From Aphanomyces cochlioides (Eukaryota; Oomycota; Saprolegniomycetes; Saprolegniales; Verrucalvaceae), in contig JAHQRK010000033.1 in assembly GCA_019828595.1 (NCBI GenBank), positions 1 through 64,000 on the forward strand: a stretch of 64,000 bases of DNA. The letters are read 5' to 3'. Below are positions 7,343 to 17,462 of the stretch, in pieces (within the stretch, counting starts at the first letter, position 1; each line of letters opens with the position of its first letter). The position numbers and the translations under genes are program-made. Below the pieces are notes generated by a model, which made no database searches, was not told where the DNA came from, and was given only the letters and a program-made list of their open reading frames with translations.

Positions 7343-9690
7343 TCATCGCAAGCCGATCAAACCCGAGGCGCACTCGCTCAAATTCGTAATTAGCTCAGAC
7401 GGCGGGATGTTGACGAGCGCTTCCCATATCCACGGTCCACCCCGGTAAAATTGAACTTCGTACTCCTTCGTGCCTTCCGTGTATCGCACGTTTCGCACAG
7501 CCACAACTTGCGGGCACGAGCCCAGTACATCGTCGCGGTCGGGTCGTCCGCCAAGAAACGAGTCGTCGGGTAAAGCTAGTTCTTCGTCAAAGTCAATTTC
7601 CGGCATGCATTGCAACAATTCCACTGGCCGCTCTAAGTAAACCCGTCGCGGCTTCAGCCGAGAGTCGTGCACAACCGCGTGGAACCGATAGACCTTCCCC
7701 GTGTGACGCACACGAGACTCCAATTCGCTTGAGTAATCATTGGGACGCGACAACACGCGGAAAGGGCCGTGCCAGCGGTGAGCTGACTTGACTTCACGCC
7801 GGGCTTGACCTGGTCGATGTACAGCCACACTGCATCACCCACTTTGATGCGCTCGTCAACATTTTCAGGCAATTGCTCGTTGTGGCGACGCGCACGGTTA
7901 GCGATGGCTGCAGCCACTAAGTCTCGGTTCAGAGCATGGCAATACACTTGTTGCTGGTGGACTTGCAATCGCCAGCGATAGGCTTCCGGCTCAGCATCCC
8001 CGCGGACTGTCGGCAGGCTCGCAGTGATCGTGGTGTGCGGGTCCCATCCGTGCATGAGAAAGAACGGAGTCTCCTTGCGCACGACCGACACGGACGTGTT
8101 CATCGCGAACACCAGTCTCTCAGCCCAGTCGTCCCAGTCTCTTTGCTTCGGATCCTGAACAAAGTGCTTCACGGCACGGATCATCACTTGGATCGATTGC
8201 TCGGCAAGGCCATTCGCCTGCGGACGGTATGCAAAGGTCGGCATCTGCCGCTGCCCCAACATCTCGCAGAAATACTTGAACACGTTCGACATGAAGGAGG
8301 GGTCGCGATCATGGCGCAGTTCGCGGCAGGCTCCAAAGCGGCGGAAAACGACCTCCTCGAAGGCGAGAGCGACTGTTTGAGCCGTCCGGTTCGGTGTCGC
8401 CTTGGTCATGATGAAGCCCGTGAACACGTCGGCGAAGACAATCAGCTGGGTGTTCCCTCTGAACGACGACGGCATGTCGGTCGCAGCGTCCATGCACACC
8501 ACATCCAATGGGCCTTCCGGGATGAGGTTCCCTGGGCTCAAGGCTCGAAAATTCGGCCGTGGCCCAGCCGTGTTGCAAACGGCACAGTCGGCGACATAGT
8601 CCTTCGTATCGGCGTACATTAGTCTCCAATAGAAGTGGGCTCTTGCGCGCTCATACGTCCGTTGGAACTTTGCGTGTCCGCCCTGAGCGTCGTCATGACA
8701 ATGAGCCAGCACCACCTGGACTCGTGGGATCACCAGCTTCCATCGCATGCGCTCTTCGGGCGATCTCTTCGACGACCACTCGACGCGGTATAGAGCCCCT
8801 CGCTCGCCGACTTCGAACTGACCGGCTAACTTGGGCAATAGGCGACACTCCGTCTCAGTCAGGTGGCTGACCTCGCCCCGCAAATAGCACTTAATATTCG
8901 CCAACTCTCTTTCTCGGTCTTGTGCCTTGCTCACTCGGTCCAGTCTCAGTGCGGCCATTTTCTCCGTCGACCTTGCTTGGAACGCCATAATCATCGGGAT
9001 TGCAGTGACAGCGGTAGGATGCAGAAGCTCCGGCAGCAGATTGCGTCGCTGTAGCTCTTCCAGGACCGACTCATCCAGCACTTGCCCTCCAGCACGGTCT
9101 TGCAGCGCGAGTCCAGCCAGCAGATCAGCGGCGCCGTTCCATTCCCGCTTCACATGGTGAAATTCCACCCCAGTCGCTTGGTCCTTCAGCACACGGACCC
9201 GATCAAGGCAGCTCTGTAGATGGGACTGTTTGCTCTGCATCCACCCCAGTACTTGGTGGATAACCAAGCGCGAGTCACCGAAAATCACTGGATTTGCCAG
9301 GCTTAGACTCAAGGTACGTTCCAAGGCCGCAATCAGTCCACTGTACTCTGCAAGGTTAACCGTCGCATCGGCGAGGACACCATTCTCTGCCCACAGCACG
9401 CTCCAACCAGGCAGCTGCCAGATCACAAAGCCGAAGATGCCAAGTTTCTCCTTCACTTTGATAGCGCCGTCAAAGGCGACCACCACAGCCCGTTCGTCGG
9501 GGTCGAACTGGGGCAGAGCGGCTTGCCTCTGAGAGACCTGCACGTCCTTGGCTTTGTTGGGCTTGTACACGTTCATATCAGCCAAGGTTGACGCGTCTGG
9601 GGGGTGCAGGATATCCATCAAGCGAATCGGCAGGGCCCATCGTTCGTCCAACTCGACCACTTGTTCCACGCGAATCGTCCACGGCGACAA
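7343..9690 (-). pseudogene. Gypsy pol: RNase H, integrase and chromodomain-like tail
   Basis: The first third is an RNase H with DEDD residues visible in VVAFDGA, LAEYSGL, IFGDSRL and GAADLLAG. Next is an integrase HHCC zinc domain (LAHCHDDAQGGH ... CAVCN) and the catalytic core with Asp in VVCMDAATD, Asp in RHDRDPSF and Glu in NGLAEQSI, giving DDE with normal spacing. Near 7790 the frame shifts by one and continues as a Gypsy integrase C-terminal GPFRVL region. It ends in a segment (VRNVRYTEGTKEYEVQFY ... WIWEALVNI) that resembles a chromodomain, the targeting module of chromoviruses; that last call is tentative. Confidence 0.85.
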
Positions 9691-11427
9691 GATTGCAGCC
9701 CACGGCAGATGGTCGGCTTTGCCATGCTTGTCGGCTAGGATTCATTTCAAGAGGCCATGGCGACTGTACACCACCAACTGCATGTTGCGCAACTCATAGT
9801 AGCAAACCTTGACGGCACGCAGCAGAGCAAGAGCCTCCTTAGCCTATTCCTCGTAACGCGGCTCGCCGCCCTTCAGAGTCCGGCCACAGAACCTCACAGG
9901 AAGCAATACTCCATCATAATCCTGACAGACTGTCGCCGAAATCGCCTAAGTTGTCGTGTATAACAGGATGTGGAACTCTCGGCCAGGATCGGCATGACGC
10001 AGGAGCGGTGTCGACGAGTAGGCGGCCTTCAGGTCAGCGAACGCACGAACGGCAGCGGGCGACACCAAGCCAAGGCGTAGTTCTTCGTCCGAGATCTCGT
10101 ACAGACAGCTCGCCAAAATCGATTGATTCTCGATAAATCGGCTATAAAAATTCAGCGAGCCCAGGAACGATTGCATGTCACGGAGGCACTTCGGGAATGG
10201 CGCAGCTAGGACAGTATCGAGACTCCGTGGCCTTGCCTCCAATCCTCTGCGGGACACAACATGGCCAAGGAAATCGGTTGCGAATTTGCCAAACTTGCTC
10301 TTCAGAGCCGAGATGCTCACGTCGAAATAGGTCAAGCGTGCGAGGATACGATCGGTCAGCTCTACGATGCCATCCCACGAATCAGCGCCGTCGCTTATGT
10401 CGTCGGCGAACGATGTGCGGTTGGCCAGCGGTGGAAGCTGCGATAAGTCGCATTTAAATCCCAAGGCGAACATATCCACCGGCTCGCCATCAGCATCATC
10501 ATCGGCCACCCCTGGTGGCATGTCTACAATGCCAAACAACGCGTTCGTAATCATCCGCTGGTATATCATCGGCGCATTCTTGAGTCCTTGCGCCATTCGC
10601 GTCCATTCGAAGTGGCCCAACGCGCAGATGAAGGCACTGACCTTGCGCGCCCGCTTGGTTGCACGTACGACCCAAAACCCGGATGCGTTGTCGAGTGACA
10701 AGAACCACTGCATCGCGTGGAAGTTGGCTAGCATTCCGTCCAGCGTCGGCATCGGTGACCGCATGAGTTCTTGAAGCTCGTTGATACCCCGATAGTCGAT
10801 GCAAAGACGGATATCTTTGCCGCCTTTCTTGAGAACCAGCACGATCGGGGAGGCCCAAGGCGAATTCGAAAAGGTGATCAGCCCAAAGTCCAACAATCCT
10901 CGCAAGAGGTCAAACAATTTCTTCAGCAGCTCCGGGCGGATGCGCCTTGCTCGTTCAGCCAGCGGCTTTGCCTCACCGACGTCGATGTCGCAGACGGCTC
11001 CTTTGGCAGGCGGCGGCAGGCCGTTGCCCGACTTGATGAAGAACTTTCGGTACTTGCGGAGGACGACTCTCATTTTCTCTTTTTCTTCGTCGCTCAATTC
11101 ATCCTCGCCGACATCCAGTTGATCGGGATCGAACTGCTCTACCTCGTGCGGCACTTCAGGGATTATGGCTAGCTGCTGCTCCAATTCTTCAGTTGACAAA
11201 TCGATTCCCTCGCGCAGCATTACTTCTTTAACCATCTGCCGCTGATCCAGGTTGTCAGGCATCGTGTCCATCAGGAAGATTGATGGTGGAGGCAGCGTGT
11301 CCCGAAAGTGGCAGGCATGGTAGCAGAAGACAGCATGCATCCTTGGCTCGGCGGCTTCCACCGGATCCAGCGGCGCTTCATGGTCGTCCACCGATTGCGT
11401 AATAGGGGGCATCCACGCCGTAGTCAC
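9691..11427 (-). pseudogene. Gypsy pol: reverse transcriptase and connection, with nonsense codons
   Basis: This is an RNA-dependent DNA polymerase of Ty3/Gypsy type. After an acidic N-terminal region, the palm shows SPWASPIVLVLKKGG, LCIDYRGINELQ, LSLDNASGFW (first catalytic Asp) and FADDISDG, the counterpart of the YxDD box. DFLGHVVS and FLGSLNFYSRFI follow in the thumb. The ATG-initiated frame stops with TAG at 9943-9945. The same frame then continues through typical connection sequence with a second TAG (near 9844) and a TGA replacing a Trp codon (near 9742) before the RNase H frame at 9690. Three in-frame stops make autonomous activity unlikely. Confidence 0.85.
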
Positions 11428-12610
11428 CGTCGCTTTCGCAGGTTGTACGCAGTTTCCCGTCAGCAGTGAGCAAGTGTCTGGGTGATGGGGGTCGAGGTTC
11501 CTTCCAGCTGTTGTCGTCAGCTAACTCAGCCGCAGCTTCTTCCAGTCTCGCTTGGTGGTCATCGGGGTAACTCCCTTCCCACGCTTCCGCTTTCCACGCT
11601 TGGTATCTCAAACTGCTCGTACGCACCATCGGCAGGCTAAGCGGTCGCTCGCCTTATACTGAGATTTCCCCGACAACAGTGTTGGCAGACAGAAACACGT
11701 TGCGTTCGCTGACGTTTGTGACCTTGTAGGCTGCAGGTTTGTCGTCGGCGTCTAATGCAGTGGTAATCCAGCGCACGTCGCGATGAACCCAGTATTCCAG
11801 TGTCTCTGGCATCCCTTCACGCAGCTTGGGTAAAGGCACAACGATTGATCCACCGGGTGGGATGCTCGCATCGCGGTTCAGGCGCACGTAATTCATATAG
11901 CCACGACTGTAGCGGACCGGCGGGTCGTGCAGTTCGACGTACTCGCCTTCAGGTAAGTTCAGTTCGCGACGACTCGCATCCACCATGACGCCAGCGCGGA
12001 ACAGGAAGTCCATCCCAAGGATGGCGTCGAAGCCAGTGTCCCCAAAGTCGCAGACAGCTATTGGGAAAACGCAAACTAGTCCGCGACCAATGGTCAACTT
12101 GATGTCTACGATGCCTTGAGTGTTCACAACGGCGGCTCCTCCAAGGCCAGCTATATCAGTCGTCTTCGTTGTGTCCACTTTCAGGCCGAGCTTCTTGACG
12201 ACCATGGGATGGATGATGCTCATGTTGGTGCCAGTATCTGCCAGGACCACCACTGCTTGGTCCATGATTTGCGCATTTAGGAATGCTTGGCGGGTCATGT
12301 CGTTCTCGATGAACGTTGTATCTTGCCAGTGACCAAAGTGCTCGCCTTCCTTGAGCCCGTACTCGTCTGACAGCGCCACGCAGTCGGCAGCCGAGTAGAA
12401 AACAAAAGGTCTGTCGGGAAGGTTGGATGTATTCTTGGTTACTGGGGGAACTTTCAGGAAGCCAACATGGTTGGCGGCATTGGCGTCGCGTCGACTTTTG
12501 ATTCTGTCTTCATTCTTGATTGCTTTTTCAACGCTTGCCGTAACCGCTCGCTCTTGTTGCTTCCGCTTCCATCCACGAACCACCTCAAAAAGCTCTTCGA
12601 ACTCCGTCAG
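11378..12610 (-). pseudogene. Gypsy pol: aspartic protease and linker
   Basis: This is the retropepsin-like part of Pol, which matures the Gag-Pol polyprotein. The active-site motif is LADTGTNMS (D-T-G), followed by a hydrophobic flap region and GMDFL near the C-terminal part, as in Ty3/Gypsy proteases. The frame (12583-11654 from its first ATG) ends at a TAA after GEISV but stays open in the same frame down to 11378. That TAA is therefore either a nonsense mutation or a programmed stop. The reverse transcriptase follows in a different frame. The 5' side is cut by the Harbinger element at 12613. Confidence 0.8.
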
Positions 12611-12758
12611 TAAGGCCGTGTTCGGTGAAAATATAGATTCTGACTCCAGAAAACTGATTCTCTGAAACTTGATTCTGGAGTCGGGATTCTATCTAATTGG
12701 TTAACAATGAGTGGTCCGAACACAAATTTCACAGAGGTATTCTCGCTTTTGGCCCAAA

Positions 12759-13769
12759 ATGATCAAGCCGAAGCCAGCACAATGGACGAAAGAGGTCGAA
12801 ATGGAGTTCATTGCTTCTGTTAGGGCGGCAATGCTCGAGCCCCGATTTAAGGCCGGCGGTGGGAAGGGACTTCGAGCTGAAGGCTGGAACCATGTGTTAA
12901 ATATGATGCGTACAAATGGCTCCACATTCACGAGCAAGGACCAGCTTGTCAACAAGTGGAAACGCCTCAAGACTGAATACCAAGACTATCACTTTCTCAT
13001 TACACGTAGTGGATATGGCGATGGATTTAGTGACGATCAATGGGAAGCGTTAGATGTAGGCAGATCTGGTACTGTTATTCACCTTCAATCCGGCAATGAA
13101 CTCACAACCTCTTTGTAGCTAAGAAAAAACTCTCTCGATTCAAAGATCTGCCATTTCTACATTACGATGCAATTTCAGTAGTACTTGGAGACGCTATGGC
13201 TAGTGGGGAGTCGCTGGGCAGTGTCAGCGATGTGTTAGAAGTGTCATCATCTGGCTTGGCCGGAAGTGACTCACAACCTCTTTGTAGCTAAGAAAAAACT
13301 CTCTCGATTCAAAGATCTGCCATTTCTACATTACGATGCAATTTCAGAAGTTCTTGGAGACGCTATGGCTTGTGGGGAGTCGCTGGGCAGTGTCAGCGAT
13401 GTGTTAGAAGTGTCATCATCTGGCTTGGCCGGAAGTGACAGTACAATTGACGCTATTCATGACGAACGTGCGCCAACCGAATCCGATTCAACCACTGGCA
13501 ACGACTATGACCAAAGGGAGGCGAACGGAAGTCTTGATGCTGCTCAACGTCGAGCTTCAATTTTGAACAAACTCAAAAGGAGCCGAAAACGGAAGTTGAT
13601 CGAAGACGACGCAGTCAGCAAATTGCGTATTGAAGCCACAACTGCTATCAAAGATATAAGCAACAGCTTGAAAGATCTTGTCAAGATTTATGCTATGCGA
13701 AGCCGCCTCCAAGACATACAAGATGCTCAGAGTAGTCTGAGTAATAACGATAATGAAAATGCACTCTAG
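12759..13769 (+). pseudogene. Harbinger Myb/SANT-like DNA-binding protein, disrupted by tandem duplication
   Basis: Harbinger elements need a second, Myb-like protein that binds the element ends and recruits the transposase. The N-terminal part (from ATG 12759) has the Myb/SANT-like pattern: AQWTKEVEMEFIASV, a central GLRAEGWNHVLNMM and KDQLVNKWKRLKTEYQDYHFL. A stop follows at 13116. The C-terminal part (13266-13769) is Lys/Arg-rich (KLKRSRKRKL) with a helical end. Between them a 169-bp tandem duplication (13101-13269 and 13270-13438) breaks the frame. An intron beginning GTAGGC near 13057 is possible. Confidence 0.7.
13101..13438 (+). repeat. 169-bp tandem duplication inside Harbinger Myb gene
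   Basis: Bases 13101-13269 recur as 13270-13438 with a few substitutions (for example CAGTAGTACTTGG versus CAGAAGTTCTTGG). As 169 is not a multiple of three, the duplication shifts the reading frame. It is present unchanged in unit 2 (near 41343-41680). Confidence 0.9.
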
Positions 13770-13802
13770 TTGATTTTTTTTCAACTACACGGTGATACTA
13801 AT

Positions 13803-14867
13803 CTAAGGATCTCCTGTGAGATAGACTTGGTACGAGTTCCACATATCGCTGGCTATGGCATCGCGCCAGGTTGATGCACTACAGTGTTGAGAACCTTCGG
13901 CTAGATCTTCGAGCTCAGATACAATGTCACGGTTCATGTCGTTAAGATCGTCATTAATCACAAACTCTTCTGCGACGATCGATTCACTGTTGCAATCAAT
14001 GACGAAATTGTGCAGCGCACAACAAGCATGTATAACCATGTTCACCAAGGTTATTTCAAGTTCCATGGGCTTGGTGAGAATTCCCCACTTTCGTTTTAGG
14101 ATGCCAAATGCCTGTTCCACTACAATTCGAGATTTCGAATGGCGGTAATTGAATACTTCCTTTGGAGTGCGTGGGCGGCCGTCAGCATCCTCACACCATT
14201 CGCGGAGGTGATAGCGTGTAGAGCGGTACGGAGTCAAAGTCGACTTAGTCAGAGCATATCCTGCATCTGCAAGATAAAAACAGCCACAAGGAATCGAAGA
14301 GGTGAACTCGCTGCAAGCTCGCAAGACAGAGCTGTCACTTGCGCACCCTTCAACACCAGGATACACAGCGAGAAACTTCATGTCGGCATCAACCACTCCA
14401 AGAACATTAGTACTTGTATAACCCTTGCTATTACAGCGTAAATTAGACAACTTTAATTATTTCGCCATTAACTTACCGATTGCGATATCTGTCAGCCATG
14501 CTTAACGGAACTACCAAAGGGATGTGAGTACCGTCAATCACCCCAATGCAAGACGCAAGAGCAGGCTCTTTGCTCCCAAATAAAGCCTTCGATGCAACAA
14601 TACGAGTGGCGTCGTTAAGGTTGACTCCATAGAAACTTTGATGTACAAGTCCAATCGAAACGTATCGCGGATGACTCGATCTTCCAAACCAGACAGACTT
14701 TCTTGCATTCCCAAGAACTCCATGTAGTTTGTTGATGGCCGGATAAAGCGCAGTGTAGGAAGCCTCATGGGTGGGTCGTAGCCCTCAACAAATGCCTGGT
14801 AGTATGTAGTGACTGCAGCAACTGTCATCGTAGAAGCTAAAAGGACTTCGTCCTCATCATCGTCCAT
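13803..14867 (-). pseudogene. Harbinger DDE transposase (one intron, one apparent frameshift)
   Basis: This is the transposase of the DDE superfamily 4 (Harbinger) type, which excises and inserts the element. Exon 1 starts at ATG 14867 (MDDDEDEV). The catalytic core has Asp in GVIDGTHIP, Asp in LADAGYALT and Glu in VVEQAFGILKRKW, so the DDE triad is complete. A 49-nt intron (14428-14476, GTAAGT...TAG) joins ADRYRNR to KGYTSTNVLG. Near 14670 the N-terminal frame and the core frame are out of phase, so one frameshift (or an unrecognised intron) lies there. The gene is otherwise of usual length. Confidence 0.8.
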
Positions 14868-15073
14868 AGTTCAGCTGTTCCTGACTTGCTCGAGAAGAAC
14901 AAGAGAGGGAAGGACAACCAGGCTGGAAACCAACAGAATCGATGGTCTCTGGAATCTGGACTCTGGAGTCCGAATACTCTTTTCTTCAGTAGCATCCAAA
15001 CACAAAAAACAGGTATTCAGACTCCAGAATCCACTGGAATCCGGATTCTGTGGACTCTCCGAACACGGCCTAA

Positions 15074-15454
15074 GGTTCTGGTGGGGGCTATTTTTATGGA
15101 TTTTACTTGGTTTTTCGATGTTTTTGGGTTTTCGTCATTTTTCAGTTTTTCTTGGTTTTTTGAGTCAGTGTGCGATGTCCGACGTCCGTCGCGGCTGGGG
15201 TATCGCGGTCCCCACGGACTTACAAGTTTAAACAATCCAGGCTGGGCATGTCGGGGATGTCCAGCCTTTGCAGGAACTCCTTCAGCTCGGCAGCTTGTTG
15301 ACGAGTCGGGCACGGGTCGGCTTTGTGGTGCGGTGTCGCACAGAGTTGACAAGCCTTGAAGCAGTTGATCTCCGGGTGCCCCATGCGTTGGCACAGAGTG
15401 CAGAAGACCATCGACCAGCACAAGCCATCCAACTTGAAGTGCGTCTTGCCACAA
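15074..15454 (-). pseudogene. Gypsy pol, N-terminal segment upstream of Harbinger insertion
   Basis: This is an open frame overlapping the end of gag in another frame. It runs through a Lys/Asn-rich linker (KNQEKLKNDENPKT) up to the Harbinger target site. Removing the 2457-bp transposon and one TAA copy joins this frame directly to the protease frame that continues at 12610, so this is the split start of Pol. The Gag-Pol overlap of about 230 bases suggests frameshift expression; no slippery site is proven. Confidence 0.6.
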
Positions 15455-16664
15455 TCGCGACAGACCTCGCGACGCGCCTCATGATTGTTGAGCCCAAGAG
15501 CGAAGATCTCAGCGCGCACAGAGTCGGTCGCTGCCGCCGCCAGCTTGGCCATGTCCGTTGGGGTCACAGCGTCCAAGTGGTTGACACGCGGAACCTTCGC
15601 ACGTTCTTGTCGCTGGTTGCCGCTCAGTTGGGCCGTTCCTCGTTGGCTGCGATGCTCTCGCAATGCTTCAGTGTGGCGCTGGTAATTCAAATACTCCTTC
15701 AAGTCGTCCATCGAGGTGAAGCGCATCGAAGAGATCCACTTGGCTTGGCTCGGATCCGTCAGCGAGTTGCAAAAGTACCGTAAGTGGTCGACAAAGTGCT
15801 TCCGATTGGTATCGTACTTGAGACCGATCTTCGTGGCAGCCGCGTTGAAGCGGAAAAGATACTCACGGATGGTCTCATTCTCCTTCTGACGCATCGTGTA
15901 GTAGACCTCCTGCTTGGGCACCGGACTGAGGATGTACTCGCGGACGAAGCTCGCACGCACGGCCTTCCAAGTGGATCGTTCGTCAGCTCGCAGCTGGTTG
16001 TACCAGTCTTGGACGACTCGGCCGACAGTCAGGCGGAACTTGCGCTTTGCCTCGTCATCAGTCCATCCGCTGGCGGTCGCATTCTCCTCGAATCGTCGGA
16101 GGAAACTTGACGCCGCATCGGTGCAGTCGGCGGATCCGTTGAATCGCTGCAGCGGTTCGAGCGCGAGGATATGCAGACGGGGAGCATTGTTGGAAGGGAG
16201 CCCGACAGGCGCAGCATCCATGTTCCACTCGTCAAGATCGTCCTCGTCTTCCTGCACTTGCGCGGAGGTTTGGTTGCTTTGCAGCTGCCGCATCAGATCT
16301 TGATTTTGCCTGACCAACACCGCGATCAATCTTGACTGGTCATCGGCGGGAGCCGGAGGCAATTCATCGGCGTCCATGTCTTCGTCGTAGTCAGCAACAT
16401 CGCTGCCGTGGCTTTGGAATTCCGCGGGATTGTTTTTGCTAGAGCGCGATCGCGCGTCTAGGTTGGTCGTAGTGGCGTGGGTCGGTGCCGCTACTGATTG
16501 ATATTGCCCGAAGGCAGTTGAGTCTGCCCGTAACGACTCCTGGATGCCGCCATCGCTTGCTTCGCTTGCTCTGACGGGCCCAATTGCATGTCCACTGAAG
16601 TGGACGTCTGGTTGTCTGCTGACGCGTCCGACAGCAGGGTGGCAGGGTTAACAGGTCTAACCAT
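15220..16664 (-). pseudogene. Gypsy Gag polyprotein (frameshifted near its N-terminus)
   Basis: Gag supplies capsid and nucleocapsid of the retrotransposon particle. The long frame from 16377 encodes a retrotransposon capsid-like domain (WYNQLRADERSTW ... REYLFRFNAAATKIG) and a C-terminal CCHC zinc knuckle, CTLCQRMGHPEINC, with further Cys pairs on both sides. Coding resemblance continues upstream to ATG 16664 (MVRPVNPATLLSD), but the two parts lie in different frames and the first ends at a TAG near 16495, so one indel separates them. The Gag stop at 15220 is overlapped by the pol frame, as in elements that make Gag-Pol by frameshifting. The unit 2 copy is 43462-44905. Confidence 0.8.
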
Positions 16665-16686
16665 TTCTTCGTTCGTGTGCTCAACC

Positions 16687-16704
16687 TCCCGGTTCGTGGC
16701 ACCA
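16687..16704 (-). other. Candidate primer-binding site of Gypsy element
   Basis: On the minus strand, two bases after the LTR, the sequence TGGTGCCACGAACCGGGA begins with TGG as expected for pairing with a tRNA CCA end. Its complement holds GGTTCG only eight bases before the CCA, too close for a normal T-arm plus acceptor stem, so the primer tRNA is not identified. Confidence 0.45.
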
Positions 16705-16706
16705 CT

Positions 16707-17458
16707 TGTGGGATGGTCGGATCAGTGAAGTCCGAGCTTCTCGCCGCAAGAAAAGGGGGGGTGGAAAGTTAGAGGTCGCCTGGGGCTTTTAGGTGAGCCA
16801 GACGCGATCGAAGGAAATGGAGAGGCACGACTGTGGGTTGAAAGTCCGCAGTAGTTGACCGCTGCTGGGGAGAGGACGGTGGGGAGGACCGGAAGGGGGT
16901 TGGTTGCTCGGTTGCCCACGAGCTACGCCTAGCGTTGACTGGCGTTGGTGAGGGCGATTGACGGTGCGGTTTTCGACAGACCCACGGAACTCCTGCAAAC
17001 TTCTTGGCGCTTAAACTCTCTCGACGGGACACCACAAACTTAGAGGTTCATTCAACGCCAGCCAAAAAGAGCTCTGTCTAACTACCGCCTCTATTTCCTA
17101 AGCTACTCCTAACTTCGCACGCACGCGTGTTAATCCGCTCGCTCTCGCTCCTTGATTGGTCTTCAGGTCTTGCTCGCCATCTTCATTGGCCATAAACTTC
17201 AGTCGCACGCCCGTAGCCTGCTACCAACACTGACTGACTGCTTGGTCGGCTCCCTCTATTGGCAGTCGTTGCCCTGGCTCGCTGTGTTCTGCTTTTCCAT
17301 TCATGCCGTCCGCTCCTTGGCCATAATTCGCACACGATCGAGCACCGAAATCCACTCGCCATCCACTGTGATTGGCACTCGTCTGCCAGTAAGATCTCTT
17401 CTCCGTGTGTCGGACGTGCGTTGGATCGGTTACGCGAGTGGCGGCTCGCTTTGCCACA
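16707..17458 (-). repeat. Gypsy LTR (5' LTR in element orientation), unit 1
   Basis: This 752-bp LTR lies upstream of gag on the minus strand and presumably carries promoter and R/U5 functions. It abuts a candidate primer-binding site (16687-16704) on its inner side and the CTAT duplication on the outer side. Confidence 0.9.
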
Positions 17459-17462
17459 CTAT

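Larger units (their letters stand above)
12614..15070 (-). mobile_element. PIF/Harbinger DNA transposon nested in Gypsy pol, unit 1
   Basis: This 2457-bp element has terminal inverted repeats GGCCGTGTTCGG ... CCGAACACGGCC and a 3-bp target duplication TAA (12611-12613 and 15071-15073), the diagnostic TWA target of the superfamily. It carries the usual two-gene set: a Myb/SANT-like DNA-binding protein (plus strand) and a DDE transposase with an intron (minus strand), converging tail to tail near 13785. Both genes have lesions. It interrupts the Gypsy pol frame upstream of the protease. Confidence 0.93.
3321..17458 (-). mobile_element. Ty3/Gypsy LTR retrotransposon (unit 1 copy)
   Basis: This is a complete 14.1-kb LTR element whose gag-pol reads on the minus strand. 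Both LTRs are present (3321-4071 and 16707-17458), begin with TG and end with CA, and are flanked by a 4-bp target duplication CTAT (3317-3320 and 17459-17462). The order gag, protease, reverse transcriptase, RNase H, integrase defines the Ty3/Gypsy (Metaviridae-type) arrangement. The internal region also hosts a Harbinger transposon (12614-15070) and an antisense ORF block (4173-6935). Several stops and frameshifts in pol make this copy defective. LTRs differ at about two substitutions plus one A/G-run change, so insertion was recent relative to decay. Confidence 0.92.

Noticed and set aside
7936..8622. 228-codon plus-strand frame opposite the integrase core
   Set aside because: It lies exactly over the conserved DDE integrase. 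Its His/Arg/Leu-rich translation is typical of antisense shadow frames. It is unlike the block at 4173-6935, which has no sense-strand gene beneath it.
15268..15783. 171-codon plus-strand frame over gag
   Set aside because: It is a shadow of the Gag zinc-knuckle and capsid region, with no independent coding features.
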